Assembly: GCF_001735805.1 (NCBI RefSeq)
Contig: NZ_CP017248.1
Coordinates: 868,001-932,000, forward strand
Length of the DNA stretch: 64,000 nt
Direction of reading: 5' to 3'
Origin: Streptomyces fodineus
Lineage (GTDB): Bacteria > Actinomycetota > Actinomycetes > Streptomycetales > Streptomycetaceae
The position numbers and the translations under genes were made by a program. The number at the start of each line of letters is the position of its first letter. The stretch's first letter is position 1. Below are positions 40,831-50,306 of the stretch, one piece after another. The notes under the pieces are model-generated. The model was not told the DNA's origin. It ran no database searches and saw only the letters and a list, made by a program, of their open reading frames with translations.

Positions 40831-42456
40831 ATGCACGCTGATCTGCTGTTCACCGGCGGCCCCGTTCTCACCCCCGAGGGCCGCAGCGCGACCGCCGTCG
40901 CCGTCACCGGGGGCCGTATCACCGCGGTGGGCGGGGACGAACTGCGCGAGCTGGCCGGGCCGGGCACGGAGGTGGTCGAGCTCGCCGGGCGGCTGCTGCT
41001 GCCCGGTTTCCAGGACGCGCACATCCATCCGGTGCCGGCGGGCCTGGAGCTGGCCCAGTGCGATCTGTCGGGCCGGGCGACGGCCGCGGAGACGGTGGCC
41101 GCCGTACGCGCGTACGCCGACACCCATCCGGAGCGGGAGTGGATCCTGGGCGGCGGGTGGTCGATGGAGGCGTTCGCGGGCGGTACGCCGACCAAGGAGC
41201 TGCTGGACGCGGTCGTACCGGACCGGCCGGTGTACCTGCCCAACCGGGATCACCACGGCGCCTGGGTCAACAGCCGGGCACTTCAGCTCGCCGGCGTCGG
41301 CCGGGACACGCCCGACCCGGCCGACGGGCGGATCGAGCGGGACGCCTCCGGGGAGCCGAGCGGCACGCTCCAGGAGGGCGCGATGCAGCTGGTCGGCCGG
41401 CTCACCCCGCCCGCCACACCGGCCGACCGGCTGGCCGCACTGCTGCACGCCCAGCGGCATCTGCACGCGCTCGGCATCACCGCCTGGCAGGACGCCCTGA
41501 TCGGCGACTTCCTCGGCATGGACGACCCGGCCGAGGCGTATCTGACGGCGGCGCGGGACGGCTCGCTCACCGCGCGGGTGCGGGGGGCGCTGTGGTGGGA
41601 CCGGGAGCGCGGGGCCGAGCAGATCCCCGAACTGGCGGAGAAGCGGGCGGCGTTGAGCCACGGCCGGTTCCGGGCGGGCACGGTGAAGCTGATGCTGGAC
41701 GGGGTCGCCGAGAACGGCACGGCCGCGCTGCTCGACCCGTATCTCGACCGGTGCGGGTGCGCGACCGCCAACCGCGGCAAGAGCTTCATCGATCCGGCAC
41801 AACTCCCCGCGTACGTCACGGAGTTGGACGCCCTCGGCTTCCAGTGCCACTTCCACGCGCTGGGCGACCGCGCCGTACGCGACGCGCTGGACGCCGTCGA
41901 GGCGGCCCGTGCCGCGAACGGGCCGAGCGACACCCGCCCGCACCTCGCCCACCTCCAGGTCGTCCACCCGGACGACGTGCCCCGCTTCGCCCGGCTCGGC
42001 GCCACCGCGAACATCCAGCCGCTGTGGGCCGCGCACGAGCCGCAGATGGACGAGCTGACGATCCCCTTCCTCGGACCCGAACGGGCCGCCTGGCAGTACC
42101 CGTTCGGCGCCCTGCTGCGCTCCGGCGCCCGGCTGGCGGCGGGCAGCGACTGGCCGGTGAGCAGCCCCGATCCGCTCCAGGGCATCCATGTCGCGGTCAA
42201 CCGGGTCGAGCCGGGCGGCACCGGACCGGTGTTCCTGCCGCAGGAGCGGCTCGCTCTCGCGGACGCGCTGACGGCGTACACGGCCGGGGCGGCGTACGTG
42301 AACCATCTGGACGACACCGGCCGGGTGGCCGTCGGCGCGCTCGCCGATCTGGTGGTGCTGGACCGCGATCCGTTCGCCGGGCCGCCGGAGGCGATCGCGG
42401 AGACGGCGGTGGCGTTCACCTACGTGGGGGGTGAGCGGGTGTACGCCGCCGAGTGA
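40831..42456 (+). CDS. YtcJ-like amidohydrolase
   Basis: The 541-residue metal-dependent hydrolase has an N-terminal beta-sandwich (LLFTGGPVLTPEGR), the metal-binding PGFQDAHIHPVPAG (HxH), a mid-barrel VKLMLDGVAENGTA where Lys would be carboxylated, FHALGDRAVRDAL, LAHLQVVHPDDV, and the catalytic Asp in AAGSDWPVS. The length and the HWPN-like YLPNRDHHGAWVNSRAL segment place it in the YtcJ/N-substituted formamide deformylase group. It probably cleaves an amide imported by the permease. AGGAAAGG precedes the ATG. Confidence 0.94.
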   Translation: MHADLLFTGGPVLTPEGRSATAVAVTGGRITAVGGDELRELAGPGTEVVELAGRLLLPGFQDAHIHPVPAGLELAQCDLSGRATAAETVAAVRAYADTHPEREWILGGGWSMEAFAGGTPTKELLDAVVPDRPVYLPNRDHHGAWVNSRALQLAGVGRDTPDPADGRIERDASGEPSGTLQEGAMQLVGRLTPPATPADRLAALLHAQRHLHALGITAWQDALIGDFLGMDDPAEAYLTAARDGSLTARVRGALWWDRERGAEQIPELAEKRAALSHGRFRAGTVKLMLDGVAENGTAALLDPYLDRCGCATANRGKSFIDPAQLPAYVTELDALGFQCHFHALGDRAVRDALDAVEAARAANGPSDTRPHLAHLQVVHPDDVPRFARLGATANIQPLWAAHEPQMDELTIPFLGPERAAWQYPFGALLRSGARLAAGSDWPVSSPDPLQGIHVAVNRVEPGGTGPVFLPQERLALADALTAYTAGAAYVNHLDDTGRVAVGALADLVVLDRDPFAGPPEAIAETAVAFTYVGGERVYAAE

Positions 42457-42501
42457 GTGCGTGGGCGGCCGACCGGGTCCGCCCCGGTCGGCCGGAATGG
42501 T

Positions 42502-43470
42502 TCAGCGGGTCTGCTGGAACGTGCGCCGGTACGCCTGCGGGGACACCCCGATCGCCGCGTGCAGGTGCTGGCGCAGCGAGGCGCCGGTGGCGAAGCCGAC
42601 CTCGGCGGCGATCCGGTCGACCGGCAGGTCGCTGGCCTCCAGCAGATGCCGGGCGCGGGCGACGCGCTGCTGGATCAGCCAGCGGCCGGGGCTGAGGCCG
42701 ACCTCGTCGGTGAAGCGGCGGGCGAAGGTGCGCAGGCTCATCCGGGCGTGGCCGGCGAGGTCGGTCAGGGTGAGCGGCTCGTCCAGGCGCGCCAGGGCCC
42801 AGGCGCGGGTCGCGGCCGTGCTCGCCGCGCCGCTGACGGGGACCGGCTGCTCGATGTACTGGGCCTGACCGCCGTCCCGGAACGGCGGGACGACACAGCG
42901 GCGGGCCACGGAGTTGGCCAGCTCACTGCCGTGGTCGGTGCGGACGATGTGCAGGCAGATGTCCACACCGGAGGCGGCGCCGGCCGAGGTGAGCATCCGG
43001 CCGTCGGCGACGAAGAGGACGTCCGGGTCGAGGTCCACCTTCGGGAACCGGCGGCGGAACACGTCGGCCACCTGCCAGTGCGTGGTGGCGCGGCGGCCGT
43101 CGAGCAGTCCGGCCTCGGCGAGCACGAACGCGGCCGTACAGATCGAGACGATCCGTGCGTCCGGGCGGATCCGGGCGAGGGCCGCGGCGACCGTGTCCGG
43201 CAGCTCGGCGGGGATGTACGCGGGCGGCATCGAGGTGATCACCACCGTGTCCGCCGTCTCGAGGAGCTCCGGGCCGTGCTCGACACCGATCGTGAAGTCG
43301 GCGTTGGTGCGCACCGGACGGCCGTCGACCGTGCAGGTCAGCACCTCGTAACGGCCGTCGGCGGCGCCGAGGATACGGCTGGGGATGCCCAGCTCGAAGG
43401 GGTAGGCGCCGTCGAGGGCCAGAACGGCCACCCGTTCGGGATGCGGCTTGGTCTTCGGTGTGCCACGCAT
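42502..43470 (-). CDS. GlxA-type AraC regulator with DJ-1/PfpI domain
   Basis: A 322-residue regulator with an N-terminal class I amidotransferase-like (DJ-1/PfpI) domain: VAVLALDGAYPFELGIPSRIL, and a nucleophile elbow IVSICTAAFVLAEAGLLDGR with Cys. A C-terminal AraC DNA-binding part follows (LTLTDLAGHARMSLRTFARRFTDEVGLSPGRWL; LPVDRIAAEVGFATGASLRQHLHAAIGVSPQAYRR). Such regulators often control amine, amino-acid or aldehyde metabolism. It is convergent to the amidohydrolase and divergent (71 nt) from the oxidoreductase gene. Confidence 0.94.
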   Translation of the reverse strand: MRGTPKTKPHPERVAVLALDGAYPFELGIPSRILGAADGRYEVLTCTVDGRPVRTNADFTIGVEHGPELLETADTVVITSMPPAYIPAELPDTVAAALARIRPDARIVSICTAAFVLAEAGLLDGRRATTHWQVADVFRRRFPKVDLDPDVLFVADGRMLTSAGAASGVDICLHIVRTDHGSELANSVARRCVVPPFRDGGQAQYIEQPVPVSGAASTAATRAWALARLDEPLTLTDLAGHARMSLRTFARRFTDEVGLSPGRWLIQQRVARARHLLEASDLPVDRIAAEVGFATGASLRQHLHAAIGVSPQAYRRTFQQTR

Positions 43471-43490
43471 GGCACGATCCTATCGAAGCT

Positions 43491-43504
43491 TGGCAATCAT
43501 GCCA
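43491..43504. promoter_or_regulatory. Inverted repeat in the GlxA-type/oxidoreductase divergent region
   Basis: TGGCA-ATCA-TGCCA is a perfect 5-4-5 inverted repeat located between the two divergent start codons (43470 and 43542). It is a candidate site for the AraC-type regulator, although AraC proteins more often use direct repeats. Confidence 0.5.
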
Positions 43505-43541
43505 TTTCCCGGGCGGGCCGACCCCGGCAGGCTGGGTGCCC

Positions 43542-44492
43542 ATGAGCGATGTGAACACGATGCGAGCCATCAGCCAGGACGTCCTCGGCGGTCCCGAGGT
43601 CTTGAGGGAAGTACGGGTGGAACGGCCGCAGCCGGGCCCCAACCAGGTGCTGGTCCGGGTGCGGGCCGCCGGGGTCAACCCCACCGACTGGAAGCACCGG
43701 GCCACCGGCGGCTTCCTGGGCGAGCCGCCGTTCGTCCTCGGCTGGGACGTCTCCGGCGAGGTCGCCGAGACCGGGGTCGGCGTGGTCGCCTTCGAGCCCG
43801 GCGACGAGGTCTTCGGCATGCTGCCCTACCCGTACGGCCACGGCTCGCACGCCGAGTATGTGATCGCCCCGGTCCGCGCCCTGACGCACAAGCCGGCCTC
43901 GATCGACCACGCCCAGGCGGGCGCGCTGCCGCTGGTCTCGCTGACCGCCTGGCAGGCGCTGACCGAGCACGCGGACGTACGGCCCGGGCAGCGGGTGCTG
44001 ATCCACGCGGCGGCGGGCGGTGTCGGGCACATGGCCGTGCAGATCGCCAAGGCGCGCGGCGCGTATGTGATCGGCACGGCGAGTGCGGGCAAGCACGACT
44101 TCCTGCGGGAGATCGGCGTGGACGAGCCGATCGACTACCGGACGACCGAGGTCACCGATGCGGTGCGGGACGTCGACGTGGTGCTGGACACGCTCGGCGG
44201 GGACACGTCCGTCGAGTCGCTGAAGGTGCTGCGGCCGGGTGGTGTCGTGGTGTCGATCCTGCCCCTGGGCTCGACGGAGTTCTACGAGGAGGCCGACCGG
44301 CTCGGCGTACGTGCCGTGCGCATGCTGGTGGACGCCGACCGGGCGGGGATGGAGGCGATCACGGAGCTGGTGAAGTCGGGGAAGCTGAAGGCGACGATCG
44401 CCGGGGCCTTCCCCCTGGCGGACGCGGCGAAGGCGCATGAAGAGGGCGACACGGGACGGACGACCGGGAAGCTGGTCCTTCTGGTCGACTGA
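43542..44492 (+). CDS. NADP-dependent oxidoreductase, zinc-independent MDR (quinone oxidoreductase) family
   Basis: A 316-residue medium-chain reductase. It has VRVRAAGVNPTDWKHRATG, FVLGWDVSGEVAETG, the substrate-domain LTAWQALTEHADVRPGQRVLIHAAAGGVGHMAVQIAKARGA (Rossmann AAxGGVG loop for NADP), and IDYRTTE. The zinc-binding Cys/His set of alcohol dehydrogenases is absent. It probably reduces quinones or enones. The start could be ATG 43542 or ATG 43560; neither has a strong ribosome binding site. It is divergent from the GlxA-type regulator that may control it. Confidence 0.93.
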   Translation: MSDVNTMRAISQDVLGGPEVLREVRVERPQPGPNQVLVRVRAAGVNPTDWKHRATGGFLGEPPFVLGWDVSGEVAETGVGVVAFEPGDEVFGMLPYPYGHGSHAEYVIAPVRALTHKPASIDHAQAGALPLVSLTAWQALTEHADVRPGQRVLIHAAAGGVGHMAVQIAKARGAYVIGTASAGKHDFLREIGVDEPIDYRTTEVTDAVRDVDVVLDTLGGDTSVESLKVLRPGGVVVSILPLGSTEFYEEADRLGVRAVRMLVDADRAGMEAITELVKSGKLKATIAGAFPLADAAKAHEEGDTGRTTGKLVLLVD

Positions 44493-44506
44493 CCGGTTGT
44501 TTGAGC

Positions 44507-44528
44507 GCGGTTACCGGACGGCAACCGC
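44507..44528. repeat. Near-perfect 10-2-10 inverted repeat upstream of the STAS gene
   Basis: GCGGTTACCG-GA-CGGCAACCGC pairs over ten bases with one mismatch. It lies just after the oxidoreductase stop, 108 nt before the STAS gene, and could be a terminator stem (no T run) or an operator. Confidence 0.45.
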
Positions 44529-44635
44529 CAAACTCGAAGACATATGTCAATCGAACATGCTCAAATTCCTTCCATCAAGGGTAACTTGACGATCGGGAGA
44601 CCGACGTCCGGGCGCGGGTGGGAGGTGAAGCCGTC

Positions 44636-45016
44636 GTGCGGGACGAGCCTGCATCACTCACCCGTCACCTCCGTGTGTACGAGCACCGGGCTCACACGGT
44701 GCTGGAGTTGCGGGGCGAGATCGACCTGGTCTCGGCGACGGAGATCGGCCCGTCGCTGGACCGGGTCACCGGCCGGCCCGGCGCCCGCGTCGTCATCGAC
44801 CTGCGGCCGGTCACGTTCTTCGACTGCTCGGGGCTGCGGCTGCTGTACCGGGCCCGTGCGCGGGTACTGGGCGGCGGCGGGCAGTTGCACCTGGTGTGCG
44901 CCCACCCGCTGACCCTGCGCGTCTTCCGGGTCACCGGTCTGTCCCGGCTGCTGCCCGCACAACCCACGCTGGACGCGGCCCTGGCCCGGTCCGAGGCCGC
45001 GTCCGGCTCACTGTGA
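44636..45016 (+). CDS. STAS-domain anti-sigma factor antagonist
   Basis: A 126-residue SpoIIAA/RsbV-like protein: HTVLELRGEIDLVSATEIGPSLDRV, VVIDLRPVTFFDCSGLRLLYRARARV (phosphorylatable Ser in DCSGL), LHLVCAHPLTLRVFRVTGLSRLL. Phosphorylation by an HATPase anti-sigma kinase inactivates it and a SpoIIE/PP2C phosphatase reactivates it. The 16689-19070 protein has both activities but linkage is only inferred. GTG 44636 is chosen, 10 nt after GGAGG; GTG 44618 is an alternative. Confidence 0.92.
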   Translation: MRDEPASLTRHLRVYEHRAHTVLELRGEIDLVSATEIGPSLDRVTGRPGARVVIDLRPVTFFDCSGLRLLYRARARVLGGGGQLHLVCAHPLTLRVFRVTGLSRLLPAQPTLDAALARSEAASGSL

Positions 45017-45048
45017 GCGGGACTGGCGAACGCCTTCGCCGCTGCGCT

Positions 45049-45996
45049 CTACGAGTGCTCGAACAGGGCGCTCACCGATTCACCGTTGTGAATGCGCCGT
45101 ACCGCCTCCGCGAGCGCCGGGGCGATGGAGAGCACCCGCAGCTTGTCGGTGTGCTCCTCCTCCGCGGGCACCGGCACGGTGTTGGTGCAGACGATCTCCA
45201 GTACGTCCGGCTGCTCGCTCAGCCGCTTCAGCGCGCCGGCCGCGAACAGCCCGTGCGTGCACGCCACCCGGACCGAACGGGCACCCAACTCCCGTAGTCG
45301 GCCGAGGAGTTCCAGCACGGTGCTGCCCTTGGCGATCTCGTCGTCCAGCACGATGACGTCCCGGCCGGTGACCTCGCCGATGACGGAGCTGATGCTCACC
45401 CGGTCGTCCGCGAACCGCTGTTTGGCGCCGGCCGCCACCTGGGCGCCGATGAGCCGGGCGAAGGCGGCGGCCTCCTTGGCGTTGCCGAGGTCCGGTGAGA
45501 CGACGGTGGTGCGGGTCAGGTCGTACCGGCGAAAGTGCGCGGCGAGTTCGTGCAGCGCGTTCAGGTGGTCGACCGGCACCGAGAAGAAGCCGTGCACCTG
45601 CGGGGAGTGCAGGGTCATGGCGAGCACCCGGCTCGCGCCCGCCGCCACCAGCAGATCGGCGACCAGCCGGCCGCCGATGGAGATGCGCGGCGCGTCCTTC
45701 TTGTCCGAGCGGGCGTAGGAGTAGTGCGGCATCACCACGGTGATCCGGGCCGCGGAGGCGCCGCGGGCGGCGTCGCACATCAGCAGCAGTTCCACCAGGT
45801 GTTCCTGCACCGGCCGGACCAGCGGCTGGATCAGGAAGACGTCCCGTTCCCGGCAGTTCGCCTGAAGCTGCACCTCCAGGCAGTCGTTGGCGAACCGGCT
45901 GATCCGGGCCGGCCTGAGGGGTACGCCGAGATGGGCGCAGACCTCACGGGCCAGGTCCCGGTGGGCACTGCCGCTGAAGACGGCGATGTCTCGCAC
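45049..45996 (-). CDS. Ribose-phosphate pyrophosphokinase (PRPP synthetase), divergent paralogue
   Basis: A 315-residue class I-like PRPP synthetase. It keeps RDVFLIQPL, SYARSDKKDAPRISIGGRLVADLL (ATP loop), LHSPQVHGFFSVPVDHL, SPDLGNAKEAAAFARLIG and the THGLFAAGA end. Two active-site segments differ from the usual enzyme: the KRR of the catalytic flexible loop is KQRF, and the PRPP loop DDMIDTGGT reads DDEIAKGST. It makes PRPP from ribose 5-phosphate and ATP if active. GTG 45996 has GAGGAG 7 nt upstream. It is not beside purine or glmU genes, so it is probably an accessory copy. Confidence 0.9.
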   Translation of the reverse strand: MRDIAVFSGSAHRDLAREVCAHLGVPLRPARISRFANDCLEVQLQANCRERDVFLIQPLVRPVQEHLVELLLMCDAARGASAARITVVMPHYSYARSDKKDAPRISIGGRLVADLLVAAGASRVLAMTLHSPQVHGFFSVPVDHLNALHELAAHFRRYDLTRTTVVSPDLGNAKEAAAFARLIGAQVAAGAKQRFADDRVSISSVIGEVTGRDVIVLDDEIAKGSTVLELLGRLRELGARSVRVACTHGLFAAGALKRLSEQPDVLEIVCTNTVPVPAEEEHTDKLRVLSIAPALAEAVRRIHNGESVSALFEHS

Positions 45997-46036
45997 GATC
46001 CGCTCCTCGCCTGATCACTGCCGGGACGGGATCATG

Positions 46037-48334
46037 CTACCGACCGGGACCGCAGCGGTAGAGCGTCTGGGCCGTGCCCGTCGGCGCGGCGCCGGGTGCG
46101 GCCGTTCCGCCGTAGGCCGCGGCCGGGACCTCGGTGCAGGCGGACTCCACCCAGCGGGTGATCTGCGCGGCGGCCGTCCTCCCGGTGCCGGCGGTCGTCC
46201 CCATGGCGACGCCCCTCTCCTTGCCGGTGGTGCTCTCCGTTCCGGTGGGCCTCTTTGTGCCGGCGCTCGGGAAGCCCATGCCACGGCCGCCGCCCAGCAG
46301 TACGTACCGGACCTTGCCCGCGTCGACCAGCTGCCGGAACCGCTCTTCCGTGGGGTACGGCACGCGTCCGCTGAAGCCGCCGAGCGAGACGACGTGGGCG
46401 CCGGTCGCCAGGATGTACGGCGAGGCGGTGCTCCAGCCGCCGGTGACGAACGTGTAGGTGGCAGAGCCCTGGTGGGCTCGGGTGTAGTCGAGCAGCCGGC
46501 GCTGGTCCGCGGACAGGGTGCCGCTGTCGGCGGAACCCCGCAAGCCGCCCCGGCCGCCGTATCCGCTCAGGTCCGTGCCACGCGCGCCGTCGCGGGCCGC
46601 CCGGCCGGACCACCCGGGTCCCGGTCGTGCCGCTGAGAGGCCGCGGCCCGTGCCGGTCGGCCCGACCGTCCCCATGACGGAGGTGCGATAGGCCGGGTTG
46701 AAGACCTGTACGGCCCATGCGCTCGGCGCGAGGAGCAGAGCGGCCAGGGACGCGGCCGGCCCGGCGAGGGCGAGGCGTCCTCCGGCGCGCGGCCGGCCGG
46801 GCCGGGTCAGGAGGAGCAGCACGACGGCTGCGACGGCGAGCACGGCCACGGTGGGCGCCAGCCAGGGCACGAACGAGCGGAACTGCCCGGCGAGGTACGC
46901 GCCCCAGGCGGCCGTCGCCGCGACCGCGCCCGGCAGGACCCAGGCGCGGCGCCCGCCGGCCCGGTGCGCGCGCCACATCAGCACGGTCCCGGCGCCGGTG
47001 AGCGCGGCGAGCGGCACCGCGATCACGCCCATGTAGTAGGTGTGGCCGGCGACGCTGCCGGCGCTGAAGACCAGGAAGTACAGAGCGAGCCAGGCGGTCC
47101 ACAGGATGTATCCGGCGCGCAGCCGGTCGGTGCGCGGCCGACCCCGGCACCACAGCAGTCCGCACACGGCGGCCACCGCGGCGAACGGGTACAACCAGCC
47201 GGTCTGCGAGGCGAGCGCCGTACCGAACATCTTCGACCAGCCGTCCTGGCCATCATCGAACCCTCCGGCGGCCTGTCGGCCGGTCTCCGCCCGGGCGGTC
47301 GTGGCCCGGTCGGCCGCCGTTCCGCCTGCGTCCCGGCCAAGCCGGCCGCCATGGGATCCGCGAGCACCGGCCTCGCCGAGGGCCTGTCCGGCGCCTGCCC
47401 CGCCGAAGGCCCGTGCGGTGCCGCCGTGGCCGCCTCCGCCGCCCTGGGTCGCGCTGACGCTGCCCGTGGCCGCCGCGCTGATGCCGAGCGAGGAGAAACG
47501 ATTCAGGAAGTTGTAGCCGACCACCATGCTGAACGCGGAGTTGTTGGTGGTGCCATCCACGTACGGCCGGTCCTTGGCCGGGGTGAGGGTGACGGCCAGC
47601 ATCCATGACGCCGACACGGCGGTCATCACCACGGCGGACACACCGAGGTGGACCAGGCGCCGCCGCAGCGTGAGCGGGGCCGACACCAGGTAGACCAGCG
47701 CGAGCGCCGGCAGTACGGCCCACGCCTCCAGCATCTTGGCCTGGAAACCGGCACCGACCCAGACACCGGCCAGCACCAGGGGGCGCAGCCGGCCGTCACG
47801 GGCCGCGCGCTGGGTGGCCTCGGCCGCCAGCAGCAGGCACAGCGTGAACGCGGGGTCCTCGACCGCGGTGCGGAACAACCCGACCGCCACCGGCGTCACG
47901 AGAAAGGCCGTGCAGGCGATCAGCGCCGCATGCGTCCCCGCCCAGCGGCGCACCACACGGTGCAGGACCAGCAGGCTTGCCACCCCCTCCAGGATCTGGG
48001 GCAGGACCAGCGTCCACGGATGGAATCCGAAAAGCCGTGCGGAGAGCGCCTGCGGCCACAGGAATCCCGGCAATTTGTCGAGCGTGATGGAATTCCCGGG
48101 GTCGAATGAGCCGTAGAAGAACGCCTTCCAGCTCTCGGTCATGCTGCGGGCGGCGCTCGCATAGAACGTGTGGTACAGGCTGTGGTCGATGCCCCAGCTG
48201 TAGAGAACGGCGGCGAGGACGGTGAGGAGCAGCAGCGCCGGCCGCGCGTACGCGGGCTCGCCCTCCGGTGATCGCCATGGTGGGCGACGGTCCGCACCGG
48301 TGGGCGGGGCTGCGTCGAGGACGTTCGTGGCCAT
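46037..48334 (-). CDS. GT39-type (ArnT/PMT-like) membrane glycosyltransferase
   Basis: A 765-residue polytopic protein with ~11-12 helices. It has the first extracytoplasmic loop SLYHTFYASAARSMTESWKAFFYGSFDPGNSITLDKLPGFLWPQALSARLFG, whose acidic residues correspond to the GT39/GT83 catalytic loop, then GNxH-free VEDPAFTLCLLLAAE. A long extracellular Gly/Ala-rich loop at ~305-375 and a C-terminal ~190-residue soluble domain (VVSLGGFSGRVPYPTEERFRQLVDAGKVRYVLLGG) follow, as in YkcA/B-like proteins. It transfers a sugar from a polyprenyl phosphate donor to an outside acceptor; the acceptor is unknown. Confidence 0.92.
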   Translation of the reverse strand: MATNVLDAAPPTGADRRPPWRSPEGEPAYARPALLLLTVLAAVLYSWGIDHSLYHTFYASAARSMTESWKAFFYGSFDPGNSITLDKLPGFLWPQALSARLFGFHPWTLVLPQILEGVASLLVLHRVVRRWAGTHAALIACTAFLVTPVAVGLFRTAVEDPAFTLCLLLAAEATQRAARDGRLRPLVLAGVWVGAGFQAKMLEAWAVLPALALVYLVSAPLTLRRRLVHLGVSAVVMTAVSASWMLAVTLTPAKDRPYVDGTTNNSAFSMVVGYNFLNRFSSLGISAAATGSVSATQGGGGGHGGTARAFGGAGAGQALGEAGARGSHGGRLGRDAGGTAADRATTARAETGRQAAGGFDDGQDGWSKMFGTALASQTGWLYPFAAVAAVCGLLWCRGRPRTDRLRAGYILWTAWLALYFLVFSAGSVAGHTYYMGVIAVPLAALTGAGTVLMWRAHRAGGRRAWVLPGAVAATAAWGAYLAGQFRSFVPWLAPTVAVLAVAAVVLLLLTRPGRPRAGGRLALAGPAASLAALLLAPSAWAVQVFNPAYRTSVMGTVGPTGTGRGLSAARPGPGWSGRAARDGARGTDLSGYGGRGGLRGSADSGTLSADQRRLLDYTRAHQGSATYTFVTGGWSTASPYILATGAHVVSLGGFSGRVPYPTEERFRQLVDAGKVRYVLLGGGRGMGFPSAGTKRPTGTESTTGKERGVAMGTTAGTGRTAAAQITRWVESACTEVPAAAYGGTAAPGAAPTGTAQTLYRCGPGR

Positions 48335-48533
48335 GCGCAGCAGTCTTCGTCACGGCGCGCCTCCGCAACCGCCGAGTGGCCGATCTTCAAGGAAACTCTC
48401 ACCGCGTACAGGGCATTTCTTTAATCACGCGTCATCGAATTCCCACCGGTAATGCGAGGTCCTTACCCGGGACTTGGTTCCGCCGCACACAGAATTCAGA
48501 CAGCCGTCGCACAGCCTTCACCCGGGGGTCCGG

Positions 48534-50306
48534 TCAGCCGCCGAGCACTCCCGGCAACGCCAGCGCGCCCAGTACCGCGGCGCCCACGAGCAGCCAGGCC
48601 ACGTAGTCGCCGACGTGGCCGGACTGCAGTCGGCGCAGGGGGCGGGCCCAGTCGGGGGCGGCGGTCCAGTCCGGGCGGGTCACGGCGAGACCGGCGAGGG
48701 CCACGGCCAGCGCGGTGGAGGCCAGGCCCAGCAGCACGCCGTGCGCCGTCCACTGCGCCACGGCGTGGGCGCCGCCCGATCCGCCCTCGTTGACGGAGCG
48801 GGCGACCAGGTCGCCGAAGCCGGGCGCCACACCGACGGCGAGGGCGGCGGCGAGGAGCACGGCGGGCACGGTTGTCATGGTGTCCGGGATCCGGCTCAGC
48901 GGGCCGGTCGTCTCGGGTTCCTCCTCGGATCCGCTGGTCTCCAGGTCGGAGTCGGCGTCCTTGGGGCGCGGCCCGAGCCCGAGGAACACCCGCCCGGTGA
49001 CGCGCAGGACGGCTCCGGCGGTGATCGCGGAGGCGGCCACGTACACCACGGTGAGCGGGCCGCCGACCGCCTCCTCGGTGACCGCCTTGCCGAGCGCCGT
49101 GCCGAACGGGGGCAGGCCCGCGAGGCCGAGGGCGGCCACGGCGAACATCACGGCGGTGGCGCGCAGTTCGCGGGCCCGGCCGTGCAGGGCGTGCTCGTCG
49201 ACGCTGCCGTACCGGTCGAGCAGCACGCCCGCGCAGGCGAACAGCGCGGCCTTCACTCCGGCGTGGCCGAGGATGTACAGGGCGACTCCGTCATCGCCCT
49301 GCGGGGTGAGGACGCCGAGGCCCACGAGGAACAGGCCGGTGTGGGCGATGGTGGAGTACGCCAGGAGCCGTTTGATGTGCCGCTGGTACCAGCACATGAC
49401 GGCGCCGGTCGCGGCCGTGAGGGTGCCGAGGGTCACCAGGGCCCGGGTCAGGTCGGCGGCGGGGATGCCGCCGGGTCCGGCGAAGACGGTGCCGTACACC
49501 CGCCAGACGCCGTAGGCGCCGAGTTCGACCATCACGCCGGACAGCAGCATGCAGACCGGGGTGGGGGCGACGGCGTGCGCGTCCGGCAGCCAGAAGTGGA
49601 AGGGTACGGCGGCCGCCTTCACCAGCAGCCCGGTCAGCACCAGGACGAAGGAGGCGAGGACCAGCGCGTCCGGTCCGCCGTGGCCCGCCGCCGTGTCGAG
49701 ACCGCGGCCGATCTTCGTCATGGCCAGTTCGCCGGTACGGGCGTACAGCAGGCCGATGCCCATCAGCATGGCGTACGCGCCGAGGGAGTTGACGACACCG
49801 AAGGTCAGCGCGCCCTGTACGGCCTTCGCCTCGTCGATGCGGTAGCCGGTGAGGGCGTAGGCCACCACGCTCATCAGCTCGAAGAACACGAACGCGTTGA
49901 ACAGGTCACCGGCGATGGCGAACCCGCACATGGCGCCCTGGAAGACCAGCATCAGCGCGGTGAAGGCGCCGGGGTGGCCGCGCGGCGGTTCGTCGAAGTA
50001 GCGCCAGGAGTAGGCGAGGGCGGCCAGCGTCAGCAGCGAGACCAGCGCGGCCATGCCGAGCGCGGGCCCGTCGCCGATCACGACGATGCCGACGCTCTCG
50101 CCTCCGGCGGGCAGCCAGCCGCCGACCCACTCGACCATCGGCGGGGAGGAGTTCAGCAGCAGCACGAGCGCGAGGGCGGCCGTACCGCCGGAGACCACGA
50201 AACCGGTGATCTCGGCGGCGAACCGGGGCAGACGGCGGCCGGTGGCCACCAGCAGGGCGGCGCCGAGCAGGGGGATCGCGGGGAGCAGCGGGAGCAGGTG
50301 GTGCAT
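48534..50306 (-). CDS. mrpD: Mrp-type cation/H+ antiporter subunit D (NuoN/MnhD-like)
   Basis: A 590-residue proton-pumping ND2/ND4-type subunit with ~14 helices. DLFNAFVFFELMSVVAYALTGYR carries the conserved Glu of helix 5, VLTGLLVKAAAVPFHFWLPDAHAVAPTPVCMLLSGVMVELGAYG the Lys of helix 7 and the broken helix, and YILGHAGVKAALFACAGVLLDRYGS the second Lys. It exchanges Na+ or K+ for H+ as part of a multi-subunit membrane complex. Its ATG overlaps the stop of MrpC by one base (TGATG). A 79-residue acidic loop insertion (PKDADSDLETSGSEEEPET) precedes the last helices. Confidence 0.94.
   Translation of the reverse strand: MHHLLPLLPAIPLLGAALLVATGRRLPRFAAEITGFVVSGGTAALALVLLLNSSPPMVEWVGGWLPAGGESVGIVVIGDGPALGMAALVSLLTLAALAYSWRYFDEPPRGHPGAFTALMLVFQGAMCGFAIAGDLFNAFVFFELMSVVAYALTGYRIDEAKAVQGALTFGVVNSLGAYAMLMGIGLLYARTGELAMTKIGRGLDTAAGHGGPDALVLASFVLVLTGLLVKAAAVPFHFWLPDAHAVAPTPVCMLLSGVMVELGAYGVWRVYGTVFAGPGGIPAADLTRALVTLGTLTAATGAVMCWYQRHIKRLLAYSTIAHTGLFLVGLGVLTPQGDDGVALYILGHAGVKAALFACAGVLLDRYGSVDEHALHGRARELRATAVMFAVAALGLAGLPPFGTALGKAVTEEAVGGPLTVVYVAASAITAGAVLRVTGRVFLGLGPRPKDADSDLETSGSEEEPETTGPLSRIPDTMTTVPAVLLAAALAVGVAPGFGDLVARSVNEGGSGGAHAVAQWTAHGVLLGLASTALAVALAGLAVTRPDWTAAPDWARPLRRLQSGHVGDYVAWLLVGAAVLGALALPGVLGG

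Noticed and set aside
39583..42306. A 907-codon frame antisense to the permease and amidohydrolase
   Set aside because: No motif, and both opposite-strand genes have family signatures.
44530..44617. A possible SigB-type promoter (GGGTAA with upstream G..T) ahead of the STAS gene
   Set aside because: The -35 does not match GNNT at the required 14-16 nt spacing; I could not support it.
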